Shown one piece after another: positions 16,849 through 26,372 of a stretch of 64,000 nt of DNA (the stretch's first letter is position 1; each line of letters starts with the position of its first letter). The DNA is from WHSV01 sp050693895. Lineage in GTDB: Bacteria; Actinomycetota; CADDZG01; WHSQ01. Where the stretch lies: positions 79,265 to 143,264 of the forward strand of contig JBOGWS010000080.1 in assembly GCA_050693895.1 (NCBI GenBank), in the 5' to 3' direction. The notes under the pieces were generated by a model that saw only the letters and a program-made list of their open reading frames with translations, ran no database searches and was not told where the DNA came from. Made by a program: the position numbers and the translations under genes.

Positions 16849-17568
16849 ATGCCTTCGTCTCGACAGGTCCTCGAGGTGCTGGAACACGGGTCGTTCGAGA
16901 CCGTGGGTCTGCTTCCCTACTCGTCGAACCACGCCTTTCTGGCCACGGCCTGCCTCGACGGGGTCGAGGTGAAAGCGGTGTACAAACCCCGCCGAGGAGA
17001 GCGACCTCTGTGGGACTTCCCCCCGGGCACTCTTGCTGCGCGGGAGTACGCCGCGTATCTCATCAGCGAGGAGGGCGAGTGGGGCGTCGTTCCACCCACG
17101 GTCCTCCGCGCGAGCGCCCCGATGGGCGTGGGCTCCGTTCAGCAGTTCATCAACCACGACCCGAACCGGCACTACTTCGTGCTGGCGGAGGAGCGCCCGC
17201 ACGACTTCCCGTCGCTCGCGGCCTTCGACATCGTCATCAACAACGCCGATCGGAAGGCGGGCCACGTCATCGAGGATGCGACCGGCCGACTCTGGGCCGT
17301 GGATCACGGCCTCAGCTTCAACGTCGAGGACAAGCTCCGAACCGTCATATGGGAGTACGCCGCGGACCCACTGGGGGCCGAGGTCATCGAGCAATTGGCG
17401 GCGCTCCGCGACAAGTTGCTCGATCCCGAGGGTCTCGGTGGCGAGCTCGCGAGCCTGCTCTCCGACGAGGAGGCAGCGGCCACGCTGCACCGAACCGAGT
17501 CGCTGATCAACGCGGGCCGTTTCCCGGTGCCGGAGTCCGAGTACCGCCTTCCCTGGCCCCTCGTCTGA
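16849..17568 (+). CDS. SCO1664 family protein (PI3/4-kinase-like fold)
   Basis: 239-residue protein of the SCO1664 family, related to phosphatidylinositol-kinase/HipA-like kinases. VKAVYKPRRGERPLWDFP near 39-56 looks like the nucleotide-binding Lys region, FDIVINNADRKAGHVI near 124-139 the catalytic loop (Asp...Asn), and LWAVDHGLSF near 147 the metal-binding DHG. The substrate is unknown. Together with the adjacent phosphatase it suggests a matched kinase-phosphatase pair. ATG 16849 starts just before the conserved region; a longer frame upstream runs through DUF3090. Confidence 0.85.
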   Translation: MPSSRQVLEVLEHGSFETVGLLPYSSNHAFLATACLDGVEVKAVYKPRRGERPLWDFPPGTLAAREYAAYLISEEGEWGVVPPTVLRASAPMGVGSVQQFINHDPNRHYFVLAEERPHDFPSLAAFDIVINNADRKAGHVIEDATGRLWAVDHGLSFNVEDKLRTVIWEYAADPLGAEVIEQLAALRDKLLDPEGLGGELASLLSDEEAAATLHRTESLINAGRFPVPESEYRLPWPLV

Positions 17569-17814
17569 GGGCGCTTGGAGCTAAGAGACAAAACCGGCAT
17601 CGAAGAGCGGAATCAGGTGTTGCCGGACTTTCTGGGCGACGGCAGGTCACGTCTATCAGTCAGGTTTGGAAATGTCCTGGTTGTGGGCAAATCTTTGTCA
17701 CGAAGCGAGGTCGCACAGTGTCGATCCGCCGGCAGGAGGGTCGGGCGTCAAGAGCGAAGTCTAGGTCTGGGGAATGAGTCATCCCCGACCCCCACCGATA
17801 AGCAGGAGGATGCT

Positions 17815-19269
17815 ATGACGTCGACGTTTCGAGGCCTGCGCACGAGCGCGCTGCTCGCGGCCGCGGTGCTGCTGTCTCTGGTTCTTGCAACGATCCCCCC
17901 GGCGGACGCCGCGGCGGGGCCCCACGTCGATCCCAAGCTGACGAGCCAGCTCTCGAAGCTCTCGCTCAGCGACAAGCTTGGGGCGTTCGTTCACTTCGAC
18001 GGTGGTTCCTCCAGCCAGCAGCGCTCCTTGGTTCGCAATCTCGGTCTCACCGTCGTCGCGGAGTTTCCCTCTGTCGACGCTCTCTATGCGGCGGGTCCCA
18101 GTCGGGCGATACGGGGCCTGTTCGACAAGCCGTCCGTGAGCTACGTCGAGGCGAACCGCAAGCTTCAGTTCTCCCAGGAGACCGCTCGTACGGCGACTCG
18201 ATCGCTCGTCGGCTCGGGCGGCGCAAACGGCACATACCTCGACCCCGCGGGCAATCCTCTCGATGGCTCCGGGGTGGGCGTGGCGATCGTCGACTCGGGC
18301 ATCATCGGAAGTCATCCCGACTTTGCGGGACGAATCGCGAAGAACTACAAGATCGTCTGTTCGACCCCCGGCCTCATCAACACCCAGACCGAGACATGCT
18401 TCGGCCCCACACTGTTCCTAGAGACAACCGATACCGACACGACTTCGGGCCACGGCACGCACGTCTCCGGCATCGCGTCGGGCGACGGCAGCTCGTCCGA
18501 CGGAGCATACGCGGGTGTCGCACCCGGATCGACCCTCTACGGCTACTCGACGGGAGAGGCGATCAGCGTCCTGTACGCAGCGGAGGCATGGCAGCACATT
18601 CTCGAGAACAACGACTCCTTCGACGTGCCGGTGCGCGTCGTCAACAACTCGTTCGGTGATGCGGGTGGCTCGGCGTACGACCCCGATTCCATCTTCGTGA
18701 AGCTGCCGAACGCGCTAGTCGACAGCGGCGTAGCTCTCGTCTTCGCGGCCGGGAACGACGGGGGCGACGGTTCGCAAGACATGCTCTCGTCCATGGCCAA
18801 GAACCCGAAGCCCGGTGTCATCACCGCGGCGAGTTACAACGACAACGAGACCGGAACGCGCGACGGCGAGCTCAGCGATTTCTCGAGCCGGGGCGAGCAG
18901 GGAGACCCGGTCAACTACCCGGACATCTCGGCGCCCGGTGACACGATCACGGCGGCCTGTTTCACCTTCCAGCCGGTGTGCGCCACCGGGCTCGACACTA
19001 CCGGTGCACCCTTCTACTCGACCATCTCGGGCACCTCTATGGCCTCGCCTCACGTGACGGGCGCGATCGCACTGATTCTCCAGGCGCGACCCAACCTCAC
19101 CCCGGCGCAGGTGGAGGATGTCGTCCAGGACTCGGCGCACAAGTTCACGGCCGGGGGACCCTACGAAGCTGATCCGCAGAACTCGGGCGGCACGACGTCG
19201 TTTGACAAGGGGGCCGGGCTCCTCGATACGGCCGCCACCCTGGACGCATTGGGAGTACCGAAGCAGTAG
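17815..19269 (+). CDS. Secreted subtilisin-like serine protease (S8)
   Basis: 484-residue exported protease. A twin-hydrophobic signal peptide (about 1-31, cleaved after PPADA) is followed by an inhibitor-I9-like propeptide (about 40-105) and the S8 catalytic domain with Asp in VAIVDSGI near 159, His in GHGTHVSGIASG near 212 and Ser in SGTSMASPHVTG near 406. The oxyanion Asn is in AAGNDGG. AGGAGG upstream of ATG 17815 fixes the start; the longer open frame from 17575 is not needed. It ends in a strong terminator, and the peptide importer follows. Confidence 0.93.
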   Translation: MTSTFRGLRTSALLAAAVLLSLVLATIPPADAAAGPHVDPKLTSQLSKLSLSDKLGAFVHFDGGSSSQQRSLVRNLGLTVVAEFPSVDALYAAGPSRAIRGLFDKPSVSYVEANRKLQFSQETARTATRSLVGSGGANGTYLDPAGNPLDGSGVGVAIVDSGIIGSHPDFAGRIAKNYKIVCSTPGLINTQTETCFGPTLFLETTDTDTTSGHGTHVSGIASGDGSSSDGAYAGVAPGSTLYGYSTGEAISVLYAAEAWQHILENNDSFDVPVRVVNNSFGDAGGSAYDPDSIFVKLPNALVDSGVALVFAAGNDGGDGSQDMLSSMAKNPKPGVITAASYNDNETGTRDGELSDFSSRGEQGDPVNYPDISAPGDTITAACFTFQPVCATGLDTTGAPFYSTISGTSMASPHVTGAIALILQARPNLTPAQVEDVVQDSAHKFTAGGPYEADPQNSGGTTSFDKGAGLLDTAATLDALGVPKQ

Positions 19270-19293
19270 GAATCCGATTCAGACGACCACGGC

Positions 19294-19323
19294 AACCGCC
19301 CGGGGCCATCCCGGGCGGTTTTT
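19294..19323 (+). terminator. Rho-independent terminator after the S8 protease
   Basis: Perfect 11-bp stem AACCGCCCGGG / CCCGGGCGGTT (19294-19304 with 19310-19320), loop GCCAT, then a T run. It separates the protease from the peptide transporter operon. Confidence 0.9.
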
Positions 19324-19417
19324 CCGTTTGCGGGCACCTTGCAACGCCTGGGGAGAGGCATTTAGTCCGAAATAATCCCCTGCGCATCTTGACCTGGAAG
19401 GCCAAAGTGTGACCAAC

Positions 19418-19427
19418 TACAGCTGTA
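19418..19427. promoter_or_regulatory. Palindrome in the peptide transporter promoter region
   Basis: TACAGCTGTA is a perfect 10-bp palindrome next to an AT-rich stretch (TAATAGGTAATAAT, 19426-19439), 77 bp upstream of the binding-protein gene. It is short enough to be chance; listed as a possible operator for the transporter operon. Confidence 0.3.
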
Positions 19428-19504
19428 ATAGGTAATAATCGGCAGTGGCTTGGGGCCGTTCGGGCCCGAGTTGCCTGTGGTTATGGCTTAGATAGGGGGA
19501 ACGC

Positions 19505-21151
19505 ATGAAGGTGAAGAACAGAGCCGCTCTGTGGCTCTGCTTGCTGTTGGTAATCGGTCTCATCGCCGCCTCTTGTGGTGGTGACGACGACGAAGGGACT
19601 GACACCGGCAGCGACGCTCAGTCCGAGGGTCCGACCGGTGGTGAGTTCGCCGTGTCCATCTGTGAGCCGCAATTCCTCCAGCCCGGTAACACCCAGGAGA
19701 CCTGTGGTGCCCAGGTGCTGCAGTCGCTCTTCACCCCCCTCGTCGAGTTCGACCCCGACACGGCCGAGCCGTACAACGTAGTGGCCGAGTCGATCGAGAG
19801 CGATGACCAGCAGAACTGGACGATCACGCTAAACGAGGGATGGACTTTCCACGACGGCACCGATTTGACGGCGCAGTCTTACGTGGACGCTTGGAACTGG
19901 TCGGCCTACGCACCAAACGGTGCTCTCAACAACTACTTCTTCGGCAACATCGAGGGGTACGCAGACCTCAACCCCGAGAAGGGCAAGCCCGAAACCGAAG
20001 AGATGAGCGGACTGACGGTCGTCGACGACCTGACCTTCGAGGTTGCACTGACCGAGCCCTTCAGCGGGTTCCCGCTCACAGTCGGCTACACCGCGTTCTA
20101 CCCACTTCCCGAGTCGTTCTTCGACGACCCAGACGCGTATAACGAAGCTCCGATCGGTAACGGGCCCTACATGATGGACGGCGAATGGAATCACGACCAG
20201 GGCATCGACGTGGTGCGCTACGACGACTACTCCGAGACCCCTGGTAACGCCGACGCGGTCGAGTTCCGCATCTACGCCGACGTCAACACCGCTTACACCG
20301 ACCTGACGGCGGGCAACCTCGACATCATCGACTCGGTCCCGACCGAGGTGCTGGCGCAGGCTCCGCAGGAGCTGGGCGAAGGCTTCGTCCAGGCCCCCTC
20401 GTCGTATTACGGCTACCTGGGCTTCCCGCTCTACGAGGAGCCGTGGGATCAGCTCGAGCTGAGGCAGGCGATATCGATGGCGATCGACCGCGAGGCCATC
20501 ACCACCGCGATCTACCAGGGTGCGTACACGCCCGCGAACTCGATTATCTCTCCGGTGGTCCCCGGGTTCCGCGAGGAAGCGTGTGGAGAGATGTGCACCT
20601 ACCAGCCCGACCAGGCCAAGGAGCTGTGGGACGCCAACAACGGTCCCGACGAGATCGAGCTTTGGTTCAACAACGACGGTGGGCACGAGGAGTGGATGGA
20701 AGCGGTCTCCAACCAGCTTCGTGAGGTCCTGGGCGTCGAGGCCAAGTTCGAGTCGCTCGCGTTCGAGGAGTTCCTGACGCTTCAGGACGATCACAAGATC
20801 ACCGGCCCGTACCGCGGCGCGTGGGTCATGGACTACCCGCACCCACAGAACTACATCGCCAACATCTACGCGAGCACCGGCTCGTCGCAGGAGTTCGGCT
20901 ACGAGGAGCTGGAAGGATCCGCGGTAGTGGACGACCTGATCAAACAGGCCAACGCGGAGCCTGATCTCGAAGCAGCCATCGAGCTCTACCAGCAGGCTGA
21001 GGACCAGGTTCTGGCGGACCTGCCGTCGACTCCTCTGTGGTTCGGCCAGACCCAGTCTGGGTACGACCCCGAGACGGTCGGCAACGTCATCTTCGACGTG
21101 TTCAGCTTCGTGCGAGTGGCCGAGGTCGAGGTCCTCAACCCGGACGCCTAA
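19505..21151 (+). CDS. Peptide ABC transporter substrate-binding protein (SBP_bac_5)
   Basis: 548-residue extracytoplasmic solute receptor of the oligopeptide/dipeptide class. The signal peptide ends LIAASC followed by GGDDDEG, consistent with a lipoprotein. The SBP family 5 fold is indicated by NWTITLNEGWTFHDGTDLTA, NGPYMMDG, LRQAISMAIDREAI and the C-terminal LPLWFG-like STPLWFGQ. It delivers peptides (or another type-5 ligand such as nickel or sugars, less likely) to the two permeases encoded next. AGGGGGA precedes the ATG. A hairpin separates it from the permease gene. Confidence 0.92.
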   Translation: MKVKNRAALWLCLLLVIGLIAASCGGDDDEGTDTGSDAQSEGPTGGEFAVSICEPQFLQPGNTQETCGAQVLQSLFTPLVEFDPDTAEPYNVVAESIESDDQQNWTITLNEGWTFHDGTDLTAQSYVDAWNWSAYAPNGALNNYFFGNIEGYADLNPEKGKPETEEMSGLTVVDDLTFEVALTEPFSGFPLTVGYTAFYPLPESFFDDPDAYNEAPIGNGPYMMDGEWNHDQGIDVVRYDDYSETPGNADAVEFRIYADVNTAYTDLTAGNLDIIDSVPTEVLAQAPQELGEGFVQAPSSYYGYLGFPLYEEPWDQLELRQAISMAIDREAITTAIYQGAYTPANSIISPVVPGFREEACGEMCTYQPDQAKELWDANNGPDEIELWFNNDGGHEEWMEAVSNQLREVLGVEAKFESLAFEEFLTLQDDHKITGPYRGAWVMDYPHPQNYIANIYASTGSSQEFGYEELEGSAVVDDLIKQANAEPDLEAAIELYQQAEDQVLADLPSTPLWFGQTQSGYDPETVGNVIFDVFSFVRVAEVEVLNPDA

Positions 21152-21183
21152 ACGTAAAGAAACGAAACGAGTTGTAGCATGAC

Positions 21184-21219
21184 GAGAGAGCGGTCGGTCT
21201 CCTGACCGGCCGCTCTCTC
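21184..21219 (+). other. Stem-loop between binding protein and permease genes
   Basis: GAGAGAGCGG (21184-21193) pairs with CCGCTCTCTC (21210-21219), with CGGTC/GACCG pairing inside around TCCT. No T run follows, so it more likely attenuates or protects the 3' end of the binding-protein message than fully terminates, letting the receptor be made in excess of the membrane parts. Confidence 0.65.
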
Positions 21220-21242
21220 TCAGTCTCTAGGGGGAAAGAACA

Positions 21243-22166
21243 GTGGGCCGGTATGTCACCAGACGACTATTGGAGATCATTCCAGTATTCTTCGGAGTGA
21301 CCTTTCTGATTTTCGCAATGGTGTTCGGACTCCCAGGGGATCCCCTGCGGCGCCTCTCCGGGGAGAAGCCGCTGCCCCCGGCCGTCCAGCGCGAGCTTCA
21401 GGAGGAGTACAACCTCGACGACCCCCTTCTCGTGCAATACGGGAAGTACGTGGCCGGTATCGTGCAAGGCGACTTTGGACAAACATTCCAGGGGAGGCCC
21501 GTAAGCGAGATCCTGGTTGAGAAGTTCCCCGTCACAGCCAGGCTGGCGCTGCTCGCCTTCGGATTCGAAGCTTTTCTGGGAATCCTCGCGGGCATCCTGG
21601 CCGGCTTGAGGAAAGGATCCTTCGTCGACAATCTGGTGTTGGTTTCGACGATCGTGGTGGTGTCCATTCCGGTGTTCGTCCTGGGCTTCTTAGGCCAGCT
21701 CGTGTTCGGAGCCGAACTCGGCTGGTTCCCCGTTGCGGGCATCCGAGACGGATTCCAGAGTTATCTCCTGCCGGCGATGGTTTTGGGGTCACTGTCCCTT
21801 TGCTACATCGCCCGGTTGTTACGAGCAAGCCTCGGCGAGAACTTACGCGCGGACTATGTGCGAACCGCCACGGCCAAGGGGCTTTCCAGGGGGCGCGTCG
21901 TAGGACGCCACACGCTCAGGAATTCGCTTATCCCGATCGTCACGTTTCTGGGCGTGGATCTCGGACTGCTGATGGGGGGCGCGATCGTGACCGAGACGAT
22001 CTTCAACATTCCCGGGATTGGCCGCGAGGTCTATCTCGGGGTCATTGGTCAGGAGGGGGCGCTCGTCGTCGGCATCGTGACGGCCGGTGTCTTGGTCTTC
22101 ATTTTCGCGAATCTGTTCGTCGATCTCTTGTACGCGCTGCTCGACCCGCGGATTCGCTATGACTGA
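21243..22166 (+). CDS. Peptide ABC transporter permease (DppB type)
   Basis: 307-residue inner-membrane permease with about six membrane helices. The conserved cytoplasmic EAA-like loop is YVRTATAKGLSRGRVVGRH near 205-223, followed by LRNSLIPIVTFLG; the N-terminal MGRYVTRRLLEIIPVFFGVT is typical of the B subunit. GTG start preceded by AGGGGGAAAG. It contains three TTA leucine codons (residues 150, 193, 201), scarce in this GC-rich context. The next permease gene overlaps its end by 8 bp. Confidence 0.93.
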   Translation: MGRYVTRRLLEIIPVFFGVTFLIFAMVFGLPGDPLRRLSGEKPLPPAVQRELQEEYNLDDPLLVQYGKYVAGIVQGDFGQTFQGRPVSEILVEKFPVTARLALLAFGFEAFLGILAGILAGLRKGSFVDNLVLVSTIVVVSIPVFVLGFLGQLVFGAELGWFPVAGIRDGFQSYLLPAMVLGSLSLCYIARLLRASLGENLRADYVRTATAKGLSRGRVVGRHTLRNSLIPIVTFLGVDLGLLMGGAIVTETIFNIPGIGREVYLGVIGQEGALVVGIVTAGVLVFIFANLFVDLLYALLDPRIRYD

Positions 22167-23190
22167 TCAGGAGAGGTCCGGAGATCTAAGCCTCGAGGAG
22201 CGCCTGGCCGCCGAGGAGGGGGAGGAACAGGAAGGCCATCCCGGCGATCTCGGCCCGGGTGTAGCTGTACCAGAGGGAGCGACCGGTGTGCAGATCGCAG
22301 GAGCGGTGGGGGAAGCTCCGGCGACCCAGGCGAGCCTCTGGGGCGACGCATGGCGGCAATTGCGCAAGAGCCCACTCTTCATCATTCCGATGATCTTTCT
22401 GGCCATCTTCACAGTCATGGCGATCGCGCCCGGTCTGTTCACAAGCGCCGACCCGAAGGCATGCAATGTCCGCAACAACATCGTCGACGGGGAACTCCTC
22501 ATCCGCGGCCCCGGCGCCGGCCATCCCTTCGGCTTCGACGTCCAGGGGTGCGACTACTACGCCCGGGTGATCTACGGAACCCGCGTGTCCCTCTCGATCG
22601 GGCTCCTGACGGTGTTCTTCTCGTCGCTGATAGCGGTGATCCTGGGATCGCTGTCGGGCTTCTACGGCCGCTGGACCGATGGTCTCATAACACGTTTCGC
22701 CGACATCGTCTTCGCCCTACCCTTTGTTCTCGGTGCGATCCTCGTGCTGAATTCGATCGGCACTCGAACGCTGTGGACCGTGAGTCTCGTGCTGGTGCTC
22801 TTTAGTTGGCCCACCACGATGCGATTGATGAGGTCGTCGGTTCTCAGCAACAAGGAGATGGATTACGTTCAGGCCGCCCGCGCCATGGGAGCGAGTGACT
22901 TTCGCATCATGCGCAAGCACATCCTGCCCAACGGCCTCGCGCCGGTCATCGTGTACGCGACCATCACGGTTGGGATCACCATCGCCACCGAGGCGACTCT
23001 GACGTTCCTCGGCGTCGGCCTTCAATTGCCGGCGATCTCCTGGGGCCTCATGATCAGCGGCGCTCAGTACCGAATACTCGAGTATCCACATCTGCTGTTC
23101 TTTCCTGCGGCCTTCCTGATCGTGATGGTGTTCAGCTTCATCCTGCTTGGTGATGCCCTCAGGGACGCCATGGATCCGAGGTCGCGCTGA
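22159..23190 (+). CDS. Peptide ABC transporter permease (DppC type)
   Basis: 343-residue second permease. An acidic cytoplasmic N-terminal extension of about 70 residues (Glu/Gly-rich) precedes the first helix (about 78-100). The EAA loop is YVQAARAMGASDFRIMRKH near 233-252, followed by ILPNGLAPVIVYATI. Forms the translocation pore with the DppB-type subunit. ATG 22159 overlaps the upstream gene by 8 bp, so translation is coupled. The long extension is unusual but the helices are intact. Confidence 0.93.
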   Translation: MTDQERSGDLSLEERLAAEEGEEQEGHPGDLGPGVAVPEGATGVQIAGAVGEAPATQASLWGDAWRQLRKSPLFIIPMIFLAIFTVMAIAPGLFTSADPKACNVRNNIVDGELLIRGPGAGHPFGFDVQGCDYYARVIYGTRVSLSIGLLTVFFSSLIAVILGSLSGFYGRWTDGLITRFADIVFALPFVLGAILVLNSIGTRTLWTVSLVLVLFSWPTTMRLMRSSVLSNKEMDYVQAARAMGASDFRIMRKHILPNGLAPVIVYATITVGITIATEATLTFLGVGLQLPAISWGLMISGAQYRILEYPHLLFFPAAFLIVMVFSFILLGDALRDAMDPRSR

Positions 23191-23191
23191 C

Positions 23192-24230
<1,039 letters not shown>

Positions 24231-24241
<11 letters not shown>

Positions 24242-25268
24242 TTACTCGAAGGAGCCGATCCTCAAGGTCGAGAACCTCGTCAAGCATTTTCCGCTGACGC
24301 GAGGGATCGTCTTCAAGAAGCGGATCGGCGCAGTGCAGGCCGTCGACGGCGTCAACTTCGACCTCTACCCGGGGGAGACGCTCGGCCTCGTGGGCGAGTC
24401 CGGCTGTGGCAAGTCGACGACGGCGAGGCTCATCCTCAGGCTCGAAGAGGCGACGGCCGGGGCGGCAATGTACAAGGGTCAGGACATCTTCAAGCTAGAC
24501 AACAAGGAGATGCGGGCCATTCGGCGCAACATTCAAATCGTGTTTCAGGATCCCTACGCGTCCCTCAACCCGAGGATGACGGTGGGGAAGATCATCGGGG
24601 AGCCATGGGAGATCCACTCCAGCGTCGTCCCCAAGAACCAGCGGCCCGGACGTGTGCAGGAGTTGCTCGAGATCGTAGGACTGGACCCCGGTCATCAGAA
24701 TCGTTACCCGCACCAGTTCTCGGGCGGCCAGCGTCAACGAATCGGCGTTGCGCGCGCTCTGGCGCTCAATCCCGAAATCATCATCCTCGACGAGCCCGTG
24801 TCTGCCCTCGACGTGTCTGTTCAAGCGCAGGTCGTGAACCTCATGGAGAGTCTCCAGGACGAGTTCGGTCTGTCGTTCTTGTTCATCGCCCACGATTTGT
24901 CGGTGGTTCGACATATCTCGGATCGCGTCGCGGTGATGTACCTGGGAAAGGTCGTCGAGATCGGGACTCCCGAGCAGGTGTACGAGCGCCCGACGCATCC
25001 CTACACGCAGGCCCTGCTCTCGGCCGTTCCCGTGCCCGATCCCACCGTGAGAGGGAAGCGAGCCCGGATCGTGCTCGAAGGAGACGTGCCCAGTCCGGCG
25101 GACCCGCCTTCGGGCTGCAGATTCAGGACCCGCTGCTGGAAGGCCGAGGACAAGTGCGCCCAGGAGGAGCCGGCCCTCGACCTCCGTGGCCACGATCATC
25201 CGAGCGCATGCCACTTCGCAGAAGTGCGTGACGTGGTTTCTGCAGAGACCGGTTCCGCTTCCGCTTAA
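24231..25268 (+). CDS. Peptide ABC transporter ATP-binding protein (DppF type)
   Basis: 345-residue second ATPase. Walker A GESGCGKSTT near 54, IVFQDPYASLNPRMT, signature FSGGQRQR near 163, Walker B IIILDEPVSALD and the C-terminal GCRFRTRCWKAEDKC cysteine motif. Pairs with the DppD-type subunit to power uptake. GTG start within the preceding coding region. It closes the five-gene operon; the tRNA-Leu gene follows on the other strand 11 bp later. Confidence 0.93.
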
Positions 25269-25279
25269 CATTCCTCGCG

Positions 25280-25366
25280 GTGCCCGGGGTGGGATTCGAA
25301 CCCACACGGCCTTTCGGCCAGACCCTTTTAAGGGGTCCATGTCTCTCCTAGTTCCATCACCCGGGC
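25280..25366 (-). tRNA. tRNA-Leu (anticodon UAA)
   Basis: 87 nt on the minus strand. Acceptor stem GCCCGGG/CCCGGGC with discriminator A; anticodon stem GACCC/GGGTC with loop CTTAAAA, giving UAA (complement of 25328-25330); long class-II variable arm (GGCC GAAA GGCC); T arm GTGGG-TTCGAAT-CCCAC. CCA is not encoded. It reads UUA (and by wobble UUG). In streptomycetes the UUA-reading tRNA (bldA) is developmental; no such role can be assumed here. Confidence 0.95.
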
Positions 25367-25397
25367 AGGGCATCAGCATAGGGCGCGAGGGAGCCCA

Positions 25398-26348
25398 TCA
25401 AGCTAGAGCGGGCACCAGTTCCGATCCGATGAGCCGGACCATGTCCAGGTCCGGATGATCGAGGTGCTGGAGCATCACGCGCCGGGCCCCGGCCTCCGCG
25501 TACAGGTTCAGTCTTTCGATGACCTGTTCGGTCGTGCCGACGATGCTCCGATCGGAAGCCTCTGCGATGTAGTCGTCAACGGTCGTGTTGTCCTGGGTGC
25601 GCGCGAGGACGTTCTGAACGCGCTGCCGTAGCTCGGGCTCGTCGTCGCCCACGATGCACGTCGTCATCAACGAGAAGGTGTAGTCGTCGGGTGACCGTTC
25701 GGCCGATCTGAGAGCTTCGTCCAACGCCGAACGCCTGATCCGGACCTCTTCGATGGATGGAGAGACCGTGTTGTACTCGTCGGCCCAGCGCGCTGCGAGC
25801 GCAAGACTCTTTGGGCCGCCCGAGCCGCCGATGATGAGCGGGGGATGCGGCCGCTGCACGGGCCTGGGAAGTGCGTGTAGTCCTTCGAGCGAGTAATAGG
25901 CACCGTCGAAGCTGAACTCGGCCTCACTCCATTCACCGTGAACGATCTCGAGCTGCTCCGCCAGCATCGCCATCCGCTCGCCGGTGGGTGGAAAGTCGAA
26001 GCCATAGGCCGAGTGCTCTCTGTTGAACCAACCCGCGCCCATCCCCAGCTCCACGCGACCGCCCGAGATATGGTCCGCGGTCGCGACCACTTTTGCGAGC
26101 TGCGATGGATGTCTGAAGGTGGCCGGAGAGACCATCGTGCCCAGCCGGATGCGGTCGGTGACGCCGGCCAGCCCGCACAGCACCGCCCATGCGTCCAGTG
26201 ACCCCAGCTTTGATTCGTCGATCGTCGAAACGTAGTGATCGGAACGGAACAGGCCCTCGAGTCCCGCTTCCTCGCACACGCGAGCGAGCTCAACCCACTG
26301 GTCCCAGCCCACACCCTCCTGACCTTCGACCATCAAACAGATGCGCAT
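25398..26348 (-). CDS. LLM-class (F420-type) flavin/deazaflavin oxidoreductase
   Basis: 316-residue luciferase-like TIM-barrel oxidoreductase. Segments such as RSDHYVS, LGTMVSPATFRHPSQLAKVV, GRVELGMGAGWFNREHSAYG and PPLIIGGSGG are typical of actinobacterial F420-dependent members; substrate unknown. The ATG at 26348 is chosen because the barrel begins at once; the frame is open upstream but runs into the divergent gene. Only 24 bp separate its start from that of the GNAT/acyl-CoA synthetase fusion, and the two promoters appear to overlap. Confidence 0.88.
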   Translation of the reverse strand: MRICLMVEGQEGVGWDQWVELARVCEEAGLEGLFRSDHYVSTIDESKLGSLDAWAVLCGLAGVTDRIRLGTMVSPATFRHPSQLAKVVATADHISGGRVELGMGAGWFNREHSAYGFDFPPTGERMAMLAEQLEIVHGEWSEAEFSFDGAYYSLEGLHALPRPVQRPHPPLIIGGSGGPKSLALAARWADEYNTVSPSIEEVRIRRSALDEALRSAERSPDDYTFSLMTTCIVGDDEPELRQRVQNVLARTQDNTTVDDYIAEASDRSIVGTTEQVIERLNLYAEAGARRVMLQHLDHPDLDMVRLIGSELVPALA

Positions 26349-26356
26349 AAGGCAAC

Positions 26357-26366
26357 AGGGTACAGT
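26357..26366. promoter_or_regulatory. Overlapping divergent -10 boxes (LLM gene / GNAT-synthetase gene)
   Basis: AGGGTACAGT contains TACAGT on the plus strand, 6 nt before GTG 26373, and TACCCT on the minus strand (26362-26357), 8 nt before the ATG ending at 26348. The two boxes share the central TA. Confidence 0.55.
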
Positions 26367-26372
26367 CGGCGC

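Noticed and set aside
17646..17777. In-frame zinc-ribbon-like stretch (WKCPGCGQIFVTKR) between the SCO1664-family gene and the S8 protease
   Set aside because: It has no start codon in the non-coding part, low GC at third positions and no conserved continuation. A decayed gene fragment is possible but cannot be supported.
25280..25366. tRNA-Leu 3' end as an integration (att) site
   Set aside because: No integrase or second copy of the tRNA 3' end is visible nearby.
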